In this document: positions 1 through 8,547 of the stretch, one piece after another | Layout of the letters: each line of letters begins with the position of its first letter | Numbering within the stretch: position 1 is the first letter of the stretch | From: an uncultured Lachnospiraceae bacterium | GTDB taxonomy: Bacteria > Bacillota > Clostridia > Lachnospirales > Lachnospiraceae | Assembly (NCBI GenBank): GCA_900544685.1 | Contig: UQWA01000033.1 | Location: forward strand, 1 to 32,404 | Direction of reading: 5' to 3' | Length of the DNA: 32,404 nucleotides | Position numbers and translations under genes: made by a program | The notes under the pieces: generated by a model | The model's input: the letters and a program-made list of their open reading frames with translations, nothing else | Told to the model about the DNA's origin: nothing | The model's database searches: none

Positions 1-52
1 AGGGCGAATTGGGGACTTTCACCCGTTAGAAACGTGCGCCGCAAGGCGCACA
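1..52. mobile_element. Possible terminal fragment of an IS200/IS605-like element
   Basis: The first ~50 bases belong to no gene and end in a perfect 7-bp hairpin with a GCAA loop (arms 34-40 and 45-51). The preceding GGGGACTTTCACCCGTTAGA stretch resembles what I remember of subterminal sequence from IS200/IS605-type elements in gut Firmicutes, but that is memory and not a search. No transposase reading frame is present. The right edge of the window carries a different pair of hairpins that could be the other end of the same kind of element. Confidence 0.4.
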
Positions 53-56
53 TAAG

Positions 57-98
57 AAACCAGTGGCAAAATACCTCTTCCTTCTGCCACTGGTTTTT
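57..98. terminator. Intrinsic terminator, possibly bidirectional
   Basis: There is a perfect 12-bp inverted repeat (arms 57-68 and 85-96) with a 16-nt loop. On the minus strand it follows the lipoprotein gene stop by a few bases and is followed by TTTCTT. On the plus strand a run of five T closes it. It separates the lipoprotein gene from the IS-like left edge. Confidence 0.65.
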
Positions 99-104
99 CA
101 TCTC

Positions 105-509
105 TTATTGTACTCCCGTATCTGTATTTCCGGTATTCTCGCTGTCGATTCCATCATCTGCCAGACGGTCTACTGCATCTGCCGCTCCGTCAATTATATC
201 ATCGCCTGCTTCGCCAATGCCGGCTCCCACATCTTCCAGCACTCCGCCATCTGCATTGTCATTGGCATTGTTCTGACTGCCGTTATTGATGCTGTCTGTA
301 TTTGCTGTGTTGTTCCTGTTTTCTGCACCGTCATTCTGAATTGTATTTCTTTCCGTTACACCATCATTGATATTTCCATTTTCATTGGTACCCGCGGTCG
401 TTTCTGTTCCGGTTGTATTGTTGTCATTGTTATTCCCGCATCCTACCATCACCATACTGACGGTCATGACCAGCAGACATCCTGCCAGTATCTTTTTCAT
501 ATTTCTCAT
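105..509 (-). CDS. Low-complexity Asn/Asp-rich lipoprotein of unknown function
   Basis: This 134-residue protein is predicted to be lipid-anchored. A basic N-terminus and hydrophobic run are followed by a lipobox-like Met-Val-Gly-Cys near residue 24. The mature part is almost entirely Asn, Asp, Thr, Gly and Glu and looks disordered, with a short amphipathic Ala/Asp/Ile-rich tail (around residues 89-117). The start was moved from the longest frame to the ATG at 509 because AAGGAG lies 7 nt before it. The gene follows the spore germination gene on the same strand with an ~80-bp gap, so it may be co-transcribed and spore-related, which is inference only. I recognise no family. The composition is acidic and unlike the neighbouring enzymes. 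Confidence 0.75.
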   Translation of the reverse strand: MRNMKKILAGCLLVMTVSMVMVGCGNNNDNNTTGTETTAGTNENGNINDGVTERNTIQNDGAENRNNTANTDSINNGSQNNANDNADGGVLEDVGAGIGEAGDDIIDGAADAVDRLADDGIDSENTGNTDTGVQ

Positions 510-589
510 AACGCATCTCCTTTTCTGGTTCATCAAATATATTTTCCTTAGTAATATCTCACCTTTTTCCTGATTTATACTTATCTTTA

Positions 590-2011
590 TCAGTTTCTGC
601 GTCTTTTTTCTCGTGTTTGTTCTTTCAGCACCCGTCTTTTAAGCTGTCTTCCCGAAAACGGAAACAATGGATACAAATAACTGTTTCCAGATACCGTTTT
701 ATTGGATGCAATAAAGAAAATTACTGCAAGTACTCCAATGATAAATCCGGGTAATGCAAAGATTTCTGTCAGAACCAGCAGCATCAGTCTCATAAATTTA
801 AGTGCATATCCAAGTTCAAAATTAGACTGGGTATAATTGGCAATGGCAACGAATGCCATATACAGCATGGCTTCTGAATTAAACCATCCGGACTGTACCG
901 CAAATTCTCCCACTACAATACCGGCAATCACGCTCAGAGGCGTGGACAGGGTATTGGGCGTATTGATGGCAGCCAGCTTCAGTCCGTCGATGGCAAATTC
1001 CAGAAACAGAAGCTGCCAGATTACCGGTATATGAATGACGCCTTCGACCTGAATGAATTCCATCCCGGCCGGAATCCACTGGGGATGTTCCAACAAAAGC
1101 AGCCACAACGGGGTCAGGAACAGTGTCAGTATGGCAATGATCAGACGGCTGATCCGAAGATAGCTTCCGGTAATCGGAGGAAAATAATAATCATCTGCCT
1201 CTTCCATAATATCCAGCAGTGTTGCCGGAAGTATCATTGCAGACGGTGCGTTATCAATCAAAATCAATACTTTTCCGTCCAGCAGAGATGCTGCAGCAGC
1301 GTCCGGGCGTTCCGTATATTTGAACTTCGGAAACGGATTGATCCATTTTCCTTTATAGAGTACTTCTGCCAGACTCTCCTGGTTCATGGGAAGGGCATCC
1401 ACTTTCAGTTCATGAATGCGCTTTCTTAATCCTTCTACCAGATGCGCATCTGCCCGTCCTGCCATATAACACAGTACCATATCGGTTCTGGAAGCTTCGC
1501 CTGCCTGATATTGTTCCATGACCAGATCCTTGCTTCGAATACGTCTCCGGATCAGAGCCGTATTGTATATCAGAGTCTCCACGAATCCGTCTCTGGATCC
1601 TCTCAACGCCTTATCCTTATCCGGCTCGCTGATACTTCTCATTGGATAGCTGCGGCAGTCTATGGTAAAACAGGCATCATACCCGTCAATCAGTAAACAT
1701 GTCATCCCTCCCAGCACTGCATAGATCACCTCATTCAAATCCGTAAGTAACTGCACGTCTCCATAAGGAATCTGGTTCTGTGTCAGTTCATCACTATTCT
1801 GGGGCAGATCCTCCGGCGTCAGGGAATAGAAAAACTCCAACAGCTTTTCCAATACCTCATCCTTTACAAATCCATTGATAAAATAAAGGCATGCAGCACA
1901 GTTTCCCACCTGCACCGGACGAAAAATTATATCAAAATTCTGGTCTGCCCGAAGCAGCTCATACAGTGCTCTGGTATTTTCATATAAATCTGTAGATATC
2001 TTTTTTTCCAT
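590..2011 (-). CDS. spoVAF: GerA-family spore germination protein, SpoVAF-like
   Basis: This 473-residue protein has the GerA-type layout: a soluble N-terminal half of ~290 residues, then about five membrane segments and a basic cytoplasmic tail (KRRVLKEQTREKRRRN). The phrase EEADDYYFPPITGSYLR just before the first membrane helix, and the Pro-rich segment around NTPNTLSTPL, fit the SpoVAF branch better than classical GerAA nutrient receptors. That branch acts with the SpoVA dipicolinate channel in the spore inner membrane. No spoVA genes lie next to it. The start at 2011 is chosen over an upstream GTG because AAAGGAG sits 6 nt before this ATG. That ribosome site is buried in a strong hairpin, annotated separately. 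Family membership is firm; the SpoVAF assignment is moderate. Confidence 0.8.
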   Translation of the reverse strand: MEKKISTDLYENTRALYELLRADQNFDIIFRPVQVGNCAACLYFINGFVKDEVLEKLLEFFYSLTPEDLPQNSDELTQNQIPYGDVQLLTDLNEVIYAVLGGMTCLLIDGYDACFTIDCRSYPMRSISEPDKDKALRGSRDGFVETLIYNTALIRRRIRSKDLVMEQYQAGEASRTDMVLCYMAGRADAHLVEGLRKRIHELKVDALPMNQESLAEVLYKGKWINPFPKFKYTERPDAAAASLLDGKVLILIDNAPSAMILPATLLDIMEEADDYYFPPITGSYLRISRLIIAILTLFLTPLWLLLLEHPQWIPAGMEFIQVEGVIHIPVIWQLLFLEFAIDGLKLAAINTPNTLSTPLSVIAGIVVGEFAVQSGWFNSEAMLYMAFVAIANYTQSNFELGYALKFMRLMLLVLTEIFALPGFIIGVLAVIFFIASNKTVSGNSYLYPLFPFSGRQLKRRVLKEQTREKRRRN

Positions 2012-2059
2012 AAAAAACTCCTTTGGGTTATTCACTTTCTAAGTGTTTCCCCAAAGGAG
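2012..2059 (-). promoter_or_regulatory. Terminator-like hairpin burying the spoVAF ribosome site
   Basis: On the minus strand CTCCTTTGGG (2050-2059) pairs perfectly with CCCAAAGGAG (2018-2027). The second arm contains the Shine-Dalgarno sequence of the germination gene. A smaller nested CACTT/AAGTG hairpin lies in the loop (2033-2045). Six T residues follow the stem and the ATG comes immediately after them. The structure could act as an RBS-blocking hairpin, a transcription attenuator, or both. Confidence 0.6.
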
Positions 2060-2128
2060 CTGTTTTATTCCTGTGTTTTTCTGCATATGATATAAAAACA
2101 AAATTCCTGTTTCAAAGGAGAGCCCATT

Positions 2129-2560
2129 ATGAGTTCCAAAACTAAAATTCTGCTTTTCAGGAGACGTGAATGTATCTATACACTGCTATTTCTGGCACTG
2201 GGTGTAATTCTGATTATTCTGGCGGTCCTGATGTTTCTTCCTGCTTCCAGAAGCAGTCAGTCCACTGTCCCAACTTTTGTCCCAGGTATCTATACCGCTC
2301 AGGTTACATTACAGGATGCTGTCATGGACGTGGAAGTCCGGGCAGACCATACAGGCATCCACAGCATCGGTTTTCGCAATATCAACGATACTGTATCTGC
2401 CATGTATCCTCTGATGCAACCGTCCCTGGATCAGCTTGCCAGACAGATCTGCGATACCCAGTCTCTGGATAATATCTATTATGAGAAAAGCAGCCAGTAT
2501 ACTTCGCAGATGCTGCTAAGTGCCATCCGTACGGCGCTGGCTCTTGCCAGGACTCCGTAA
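2129..2560 (+). CDS. Membrane-anchored protein with divergent FMN-binding-like domain
   Basis: This 143-residue protein has a short basic N-terminus, one membrane helix (about residues 17-38) and an extracytoplasmic domain. The domain starts GIYTAQVTLQDAVMDVEV and ends with SSQYTSQMLLSAIRTALALA. This order resembles FMN_bind domains, which open with a GxYxG...VxVEV strand pair and end with SGATYTSxxxxxAVxxAL. Here the flavin-attachment SGAT is replaced by SSQY (121-124), so covalent FMN is unlikely. AAAGGAG lies 8 nt before the ATG. The gene is divergent from the spore germination gene and converges on nadE. The function is unknown, and the fold assignment is inference from pattern only. Confidence 0.7.
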   Translation: MSSKTKILLFRRRECIYTLLFLALGVILIILAVLMFLPASRSSQSTVPTFVPGIYTAQVTLQDAVMDVEVRADHTGIHSIGFRNINDTVSAMYPLMQPSLDQLARQICDTQSLDNIYYEKSSQYTSQMLLSAIRTALALARTP

Positions 2561-2603
2561 TTCCAGAATTTCAGTGTAAAGCATCACAGTATGCTGCCTG
2601 ATT

Positions 2604-4517
2604 TTATGCAAGATGATCCAGCTGCTCTTTCCAGATCTGAATGCTGGCATCACTCGGCATTCGCAGATCTCCTCTTGGAGATACTGCCACACTTCCCACC
2701 TTTGGACCATCCGGCAGGCAGGAGCGCTTAAACTGCTGCGAGAAAAATCTCCAGTAAAATGTACGCAGCCATTTCAGAATGAATTCATCTGTATATGCAC
2801 CCTGAAAAGCATATTTTGCCAGACGGTATACTTTTTCCGGTTCCTCTCCGTAACGCATCATATGATACAGGAAGAAATCATGAAGTTCATACGGTCCTAC
2901 CAGATCTTCTGTTTTCTGGGAAATCGTGCCATTCTCCGGAGGCAGAAGTTCCGGGCTGACCGGTGTATCCAGTACATCCACCAGCACACGTTCAAGCTGC
3001 GGATCCCCACAGGTATCCGCATAATATTTTACCAAGTGACGCACCAGGGTTTTGGGAATAGATGTATTCACTGCATACATAGACATATGATCCCCATTAT
3101 AAGTTGCCCATCCCAGAGCCAGTTCAGACAGATCCCCGGTTCCCACTACCATGCCGCCGGACTGATTCGCCAGATCCATCAGCACCTGGGTACGCTCTCT
3201 CGCCTGACAATTCTCATAGGTCACATCATGCTTATCCGGATCCTGTCCGATATCCACAAAATGCTTCTTCACTGCCTCCTGTATGTTAACTTCTTTTAAG
3301 GTTGCTCCCAGTTTTCTGGTCAGTTCACAAGCGTTGTTATAGGTACGATCCGTAGTACCAAAACATGGCATGGTGACTGACAGAATACTGGTTCTTGGCA
3401 GACCAAGCATATCCACCGCTTTTGCCATTACCAACAGTGCCAGCGTGGAATCCAGACCTCCTGATATACCTACTACCACAGACTTACAACCAGTATGTGC
3501 CATTCTCTTTTTCAGTCCAAGTGCCTGAATTGTCAGGATCTCTTCACATCTGCGCTCTCTGTCTGACTTGCCAGACGGCACAAATGGATTCGGATCCACA
3601 TATCTGCTCAGTTCCGTCTCTGTTTTTTTCAGATGAAATTCTATATCGGTATACTCATAAGATCCATCTACCTGATAAGTGGTCATGCGTCTGCGTTCAC
3701 TGCGCAGCTTATGAATGTCCAGTTCACTATAGATAATCTCATTCTTAAATCTCTGTGACTGTTTTAAAACGGTTCCGTTTTCTGCAATCAGATTATGTCC
3801 GGAGAATACCAGATCTGTGGTGGATTCTCCTTCTCCCGCACTGGCATAAATATAGCCGCAGATCAATCGTGCTGACTGATTCTGAACCAGAGCGGTACGA
3901 TACAGGCTCTTGCCGGTATTCTCATTGCTGGCAGACAGGTTTACAATTACCGTAGCTCCTGCCATGGCTGCTGCCACACTTGGTGGATTCGGTACCCACA
4001 GATCCTCACAGATCTCTGCAGCCACAGTCAGTCCCGGCATCTCTGTGCAATGAAACATCTGCTTCATGCCAAACGGCACTTCCTGTCCATCAAAGGTTAC
4101 CCATTCCACATCTTCTTTTCCAGGCGTAAAATGACGTGCTTCATAGAATTCTGCGTAATTCGGCAGATACTTTTTCGGTACCAGTCCAAGAAGTTCTCCG
4201 TTACTGACAGCCGCTGCCACATTGTACAGCTTCTGATCCACTTCCCATGGCAGACCCACAAAAAACAGCCCGTCCAGTGTAATGGAGGTTTTTATGATTT
4301 TTCGCAGTCCCTCTTTTGCAGCATCCAGCATCCTCTCCTGCCAGAACAGGTCACTGCAGGTATAGCCGGTCAGACACAATTCCGGGAATACCACAATCTT
4401 TGCTCCCTGCTCTGCCGCCTTTTTCATGTCACTGCATATGGACTGTGCATTATAAATACAGTCTGCTACCTTAATATCCGGTGTTGCCGCCGCCACTTTT
4501 ACAAAACCATGTTTCAT
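2604..4517 (-). CDS. nadE: Glutamine-dependent NAD+ synthetase
   Basis: This protein amidates nicotinic acid adenine dinucleotide to NAD+ using glutamine, the last step of NAD synthesis, in the cytoplasm. Its 637 residues match the two-domain form. An N-terminal nitrilase-type glutaminase carries the triad Glu46 (FPELCLTGY), Lys115 (PKKYLPNY) and Cys170 (AEICEDLW). A C-terminal ATP-pyrophosphatase synthetase carries the P-loop SGGLDS (352-357). GGAG precedes the ATG at normal spacing. It is the last gene of the minus-strand run that includes hslO, separated from it by 17 bp. Nothing is missing. Confidence 0.97.
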   Translation of the reverse strand: MKHGFVKVAAATPDIKVADCIYNAQSICSDMKKAAEQGAKIVVFPELCLTGYTCSDLFWQERMLDAAKEGLRKIIKTSITLDGLFFVGLPWEVDQKLYNVAAAVSNGELLGLVPKKYLPNYAEFYEARHFTPGKEDVEWVTFDGQEVPFGMKQMFHCTEMPGLTVAAEICEDLWVPNPPSVAAAMAGATVIVNLSASNENTGKSLYRTALVQNQSARLICGYIYASAGEGESTTDLVFSGHNLIAENGTVLKQSQRFKNEIIYSELDIHKLRSERRRMTTYQVDGSYEYTDIEFHLKKTETELSRYVDPNPFVPSGKSDRERRCEEILTIQALGLKKRMAHTGCKSVVVGISGGLDSTLALLVMAKAVDMLGLPRTSILSVTMPCFGTTDRTYNNACELTRKLGATLKEVNIQEAVKKHFVDIGQDPDKHDVTYENCQARERTQVLMDLANQSGGMVVGTGDLSELALGWATYNGDHMSMYAVNTSIPKTLVRHLVKYYADTCGDPQLERVLVDVLDTPVSPELLPPENGTISQKTEDLVGPYELHDFFLYHMMRYGEEPEKVYRLAKYAFQGAYTDEFILKWLRTFYWRFFSQQFKRSCLPDGPKVGSVAVSPRGDLRMPSDASIQIWKEQLDHLA

Positions 4518-4534
4518 GTTAGTCTCCTATCCGC

Positions 4535-5416
4535 CTAACGCGTTGCCTCTTTTTTCAGTGCTTCCAGTTCCTCTACAGAAAATTTATAATTTGTGTTGCA
4601 GAAATGACAGTTCACTTCGATCTCTTCTCCGTCATTAATCATGCTCTGCAGTTCCTTTTTACCGATACTGATAATTGCCTTAGACACTCGTTCCTTAGAA
4701 CAGTTACAGTGAAATCTCGTCTCCAGCGTATCCGTGAATTCAACTCCCAGATCACCCAGAAGATTTTCCAGAATTTGTTCCGGTGTATTTCCCGCATCCA
4801 GCATAGCAGTCACAGAAGTAACATTCTGTATCTTCTGTTCCAGTGCTGCAATCACCCTTTCTTCTGCAAACGGCATAAGCTGAATAATAAATCCACCAGC
4901 CTGACGCACGGTATTTTCTTTATTCATCAGTACGCCCAGTCCCACTGCTGAAGGAACCTGTTCTGAAGTTGCAAAATAATAGGTCAGATCTTCTGCGATC
5001 TCACAGGTCTGTAACATGGTCTGGCTGGAATATGGTTCCTTCATTCCCATATCTTTGATCACATTCAGAAATCCCGGTCCTACTGCACCTGCCACATCCA
5101 GCTTGCCTCTGGCATTCGCCGGAATAACAACGTTGGGATTACCCACATATCCTTTTACATTTCCATGGGAATCTGCTGTTACGGTAATTCCTTTTAACGG
5201 TCCTCCTGCCTTGATCTGAAGGGTCAGGACATCCTCTTCCCCCTTCATCATGCTTCCCATCATCGCGCCTGCTGTCATAAGTCTTCCCAGAGCCGCTGTT
5301 GCCACTGGACTTGTATTATGTGCATTTCTGGCATATTCTACCATATCTCTTGTTGTCGCAGCAAAAGCCCTGATCTGGCTGTCTGCTGCTGTTGCTCTTA
5401 CTATATAATCAGACAT
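4535..5416 (-). CDS. hslO: Redox-regulated chaperone Hsp33
   Basis: Hsp33 is a cytoplasmic holdase that is activated when oxidation releases zinc from its C-terminal cysteines. At 293 residues it is full length. The N-terminal core begins MSDYIVRATAADSQIRAFAA, and the zinc site is CNC (237, 239) with CHFC (270, 273), the canonical CxC...CxxC arrangement. The start overlaps the end of the upstream methyltransferase gene by 8 bp, with AAAGGA 7 nt before the ATG, so translational coupling is likely. An oxidative-stress chaperone fits an anaerobe. Confidence 0.96.
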   Translation of the reverse strand: MSDYIVRATAADSQIRAFAATTRDMVEYARNAHNTSPVATAALGRLMTAGAMMGSMMKGEEDVLTLQIKAGGPLKGITVTADSHGNVKGYVGNPNVVIPANARGKLDVAGAVGPGFLNVIKDMGMKEPYSSQTMLQTCEIAEDLTYYFATSEQVPSAVGLGVLMNKENTVRQAGGFIIQLMPFAEERVIAALEQKIQNVTSVTAMLDAGNTPEQILENLLGDLGVEFTDTLETRFHCNCSKERVSKAIISIGKKELQSMINDGEEIEVNCHFCNTNYKFSVEELEALKKEATR

Positions 5417-6194
5417 GTTCTGTTCCTTTCTTTTTTCCGTGCTCTTTCGCTACTATATAGATTCGTTCGCTGAAATCCGTCGGTTTCTGCATGGTTTCTG
5501 CATCCAGAGCCGTAACAAACCGCATTCCTGCGCGCTCCAGTGCCTGACGTACGACCGCAATCTCATAGCCTCTCTGATCATGCAGTTCCTGCTCTCTCCG
5601 ATACATACCGGATGGTTCCCGTATAAACAGAGTAAGATCGTACTCATTCATCTGTTCTTCTTCATACCAGTTATTTTCCCATATAAAACTGCCCTCTTCC
5701 CTGCTGTCGGCAAGCACACAGTCCCCGCAGACATCCCGGAAATAATGTATGGTCTTTAAGTCAAATACAAAGATTCCTTCTGGATCCAGATAATTGTTCA
5801 CACAGGCAAATACCTGTTCCAGATCCTCTTCTGACAAAATATAATTCATAGAGTCACAGACACTGACCGCCGCCCTTACCGTTCCATACAGTTCAAATGC
5901 CCGCATATCCTGAAGCAGATACAGAATATCCAGTCCTGACTGATCCTTCTTTTCCATTGCCTGTTCCAGCATCTGCGTACTGGAATCCACGCCAATCATA
6001 TCATACCCCTGTCTGGCAAGCAGTTCGGTAAATGTCCCGGTACCACATCCCAGTTCTAATACAAGACCGTCCTGAATGCCCTGATCTGTCAGGATTTTGT
6101 ATACATTTTGCAGCCAGTCTTCGTATGGAATATCTTCCATGAACATATCATATACAGAAGCAAACTCCTCGTATGCTGTCCGTTCTTCTTTCAT
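5409..6194 (-). CDS. Class I SAM-dependent methyltransferase
   Basis: This is a 261-residue single-domain methyltransferase of the UbiE/small-molecule type. Motif I is LELGCGTGTFTELLA (47-60), followed by the acidic loop GVDSS that binds the SAM ribose, and the motif preceding the SNYI-like segment is CDSMNYILSEEDL. It opens with YEEFASVYDMFMEDIPYEDW, a start common in clostridial members of this family that sit beside hslO. The substrate cannot be read from sequence. GAGAGG precedes the ATG, 34 bp after hisC, and the 3' end overlaps hslO, so it is part of the same transcript. Confidence 0.9.
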   Translation of the reverse strand: MKEERTAYEEFASVYDMFMEDIPYEDWLQNVYKILTDQGIQDGLVLELGCGTGTFTELLARQGYDMIGVDSSTQMLEQAMEKKDQSGLDILYLLQDMRAFELYGTVRAAVSVCDSMNYILSEEDLEQVFACVNNYLDPEGIFVFDLKTIHYFRDVCGDCVLADSREEGSFIWENNWYEEEQMNEYDLTLFIREPSGMYRREQELHDQRGYEIAVVRQALERAGMRFVTALDAETMQKPTDFSERIYIVAKEHGKKKGTEHV

Positions 6195-6228
6195 GTTTTC
6201 CTCTCTTAATCTGCTTCAGGAGCTCAAA

Positions 6229-7281
6229 TTACAGATACTGCTCCAGAAAATCAATCAGCTTTTTCATCTGCTCATCTGTACCGATTGTAATACGCAGATA
6301 GTTATCTATTCTCGGTTTGTTAAAGTAGCGCACAAAAATATGCTGCTCTTTTAATGCTTCAAAAAGTTCTTTTGCCTGCACTTTTTCATGTGTTGCAAAA
6401 ATAAAGTTTGTCTTAGAATCCGGGAAGGTGAAGCCCAGACGCTTCAGTTCCTTCTTAGTCCATTCTCTGGTTGCCATGATCTTCCCTGTGATCTCCCGGA
6501 AATATTCCTGATCCCGAATTGCCGCACTTCCCAGCACCAGACTTGGACGATTCATGGTGTAGGAATTAAAGGAATATTTTGCATCATTTAGATAATGAAT
6601 CAGCTTCTCGCTTCCAAAAGCGTATCCAATACGCATTCCCGCCATGGATCTGGACTTGGATGTAGTCTGTACCACCAGAAGGTTTTCATATTTTTCAATG
6701 AGTGGTAGAACAGATACTGCTCCAAAATCCACGTATGCCTCGTCAATAATCACTACTGATTCCGGATTATAGGCAATGATCTTCTCCACTTCTTCAAATG
6801 GCATTTCCACACCGGTTGGTGCATTTGGGTTCGGGAAAATAATTCCTCCATTCTCTCTCATGTAATCTTCCGGTACAATGGCAAAGTCCTTATTTAACGG
6901 AAGCTGTTCATATGGAATGCGGAACAAGTCTGCCCACACATCATAAAAAGAATACGTAATGTCTGGGAACAAAATCGGTTTCTCTGAATTAAAAAATGTG
7001 AGAAACGCCATTGCCAGCACATCATCAGATCCTACTCCTACAAATACCTGTTCCTTTTTGACATGATAGACTTCGGCCAGCTCCTCTACCAGTGCATCCG
7101 CTGCCGGAGCCGGATAAAGACGCAGGGAATCCAGTTCCATCTCCTCCAGTGCTTTTTTTACCAATGGTGATGGAGGATATGGATTCTCATTGGTATTTAA
7201 TTTGATCATATCCGGAAAATCCGGCTGTTCTCCAGGTGTATAGGGTACTACTTTTCTTACATTTTCTTCCCAGATACTCAT
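6229..7281 (-). CDS. hisC: Histidinol-phosphate aminotransferase
   Basis: This PLP enzyme of fold type I converts imidazole acetol-phosphate to histidinol phosphate in histidine synthesis. Its 350 residues match HisC length. Visible motifs are LNTNENPYPPSP near the N-terminus, NPNAPTG, the DEAYVDF aspartate pair, and the PLP lysine in TTSKSRSMAGMRIGY (Lys209 from the chosen start). The longest frame starts 5 codons earlier, but its AGGAGA is the ribosome site for the ATG at 7281. No other his genes are nearby, so the true substrate could also be an aromatic amino acid; HisC-type proteins overlap in this respect. Confidence 0.88.
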   Translation of the reverse strand: MSIWEENVRKVVPYTPGEQPDFPDMIKLNTNENPYPPSPLVKKALEEMELDSLRLYPAPAADALVEELAEVYHVKKEQVFVGVGSDDVLAMAFLTFFNSEKPILFPDITYSFYDVWADLFRIPYEQLPLNKDFAIVPEDYMRENGGIIFPNPNAPTGVEMPFEEVEKIIAYNPESVVIIDEAYVDFGAVSVLPLIEKYENLLVVQTTSKSRSMAGMRIGYAFGSEKLIHYLNDAKYSFNSYTMNRPSLVLGSAAIRDQEYFREITGKIMATREWTKKELKRLGFTFPDSKTNFIFATHEKVQAKELFEALKEQHIFVRYFNKPRIDNYLRITIGTDEQMKKLIDFLEQYL

Positions 7282-7344
7282 TACTTTTCTCCTCATTTCT
7301 CAGTTTAAATCTCAAAATACACGCATGATTACATGCCTTCACTC

Positions 7345-8532
7345 TTACAGCTTATATTCTGCTGCAAGTTCTTCGAATTTTGGCAATGCATTGCAAATGG
7401 TCTCATAAGATACGCAGTACGCCAGTCTCACATAGCCAGATCCTCCAAAGGAAGATCCCGGTACGATCAGAAGATGATATTTTTTTGCTGCCTCGCAGAA
7501 TGCCTTATCATCTTCGATCGGAGACTTCATCCACAGATAAAAGGCTCCTTCCGGTTTCACACAGGAAAATCCTGCTTTGGTCAGTCCTTCGTACAGCGTC
7601 TTGCGGTTCCTGTTATAATATTCCAGATCTACTTTTGCATCCAGACATTTTGCAATGACTCTCTGGAACAGTGACGGAGCATTTACATAACCCAGAATAC
7701 GGTTTGCCACGTTTGCAGCTCCTATAATGGTCTCACTGTCATCCGCTTCATCCGGAATGACCAGATAGCCAATACGTTCACCCGGAAGGGATAAGGACTT
7801 GCTGTAAGAATAGCCAACGATGGTATTATGATAGTACTTCGTCAGATATGGCACTTCCACTCCGTCGTATGCCAGTTCTCTGTACGGTTCATCCGATACC
7901 AGATATATGCTGGTTCCGTATTCTTTTTCTTTCTTCTCCAGAATTGCCGCCATCTTCTGGATGGTTGCCTCTGAGTATACCACACCGGTAGGGTTGTTCG
8001 GTGAATTCACAATGACTGCCTTGGTCTTTTCACAGACCATCGCTTCGAACTGTTCCAGATTCGGCTGAAAATCTACCGTATTTGCCGGAACTGCCTTTAA
8101 AATTCCTTCATAATTGGATACATAGGAACGGTATTCTCCAAAATAAGGCGCAAAGGTAAGTACTTCTTCGCCAGGATTCAGCAGTGTCTTCATCACCACA
8201 TTCAGTCCGCCTGCCGCACCTACGGTCATCAGAATATTTTCCAGATGGAAACTGGTTCCAAAACGCTGATTCAGAGAATCGGCAATAGCTGCCCGCACAT
8301 CTTCATAACCAGAGTTACTCATATATCCATGTACCATCAGTGGATCTTCTTCCTGCAGGATTTCTTCGATTGCCTGCTTTACGGCTTCCGGTGCCGGAAC
8401 ATTGGGATTGCCCAGACTGAAATCATATACATTTTCTGCGCCGTATTTCGCCGCCATGATTTTTCCTTCTTCAAACATTGCCCGGATTGCCGAGCTGTTT
8501 TTTACCATTGCCGTCATTTTCTCTGAAATCAT
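7345..8532 (-). CDS. PLP-dependent class I/II aminotransferase
   Basis: This is a 395-residue fold-type-I aminotransferase of the aspartate aminotransferase superfamily. Motifs are SLGNPNVPAPEAV near the N-terminus, NSPNNPTGVVY (176-186), SDEPYREL (213-220), the PLP lysine in GYSYSKSLSLPGERIGY (Lys245) and a C-terminal RLAYCVS with the carboxylate-binding Arg. Its exact amino acid substrate is not shown. GGAGG lies 8 nt before the ATG. It is 15 bp downstream of the DUF2156 gene and 63 bp upstream of hisC, so it is probably co-transcribed. Two adjacent aminotransferases of different subfamilies suggest linked amino acid metabolism, which is inference. Confidence 0.9.
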   Translation of the reverse strand: MISEKMTAMVKNSSAIRAMFEEGKIMAAKYGAENVYDFSLGNPNVPAPEAVKQAIEEILQEEDPLMVHGYMSNSGYEDVRAAIADSLNQRFGTSFHLENILMTVGAAGGLNVVMKTLLNPGEEVLTFAPYFGEYRSYVSNYEGILKAVPANTVDFQPNLEQFEAMVCEKTKAVIVNSPNNPTGVVYSEATIQKMAAILEKKEKEYGTSIYLVSDEPYRELAYDGVEVPYLTKYYHNTIVGYSYSKSLSLPGERIGYLVIPDEADDSETIIGAANVANRILGYVNAPSLFQRVIAKCLDAKVDLEYYNRNRKTLYEGLTKAGFSCVKPEGAFYLWMKSPIEDDKAFCEAAKKYHLLIVPGSSFGGSGYVRLAYCVSYETICNALPKFEELAAEYKL

Positions 8533-8547
8533 TTTTCTTCCTCCTGC

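Noticed and set aside
2560..2604. Weak AGCAT/ATGCT hairpin between the converging genes as a terminator
   Set aside because: The stem is only 5 bp and the T run is short; a terminator is expected here but not convincingly visible.
2613..3299. 228-codon plus-strand frame
   Set aside because: It is antisense to nadE, whose catalytic motifs are all present.
6229..8532. Two neighbouring aminotransferases as a possible duplication
   Set aside because: They belong to different subfamilies (HisC-like and aspartate aminotransferase-like) with little shared sequence beyond fold motifs.
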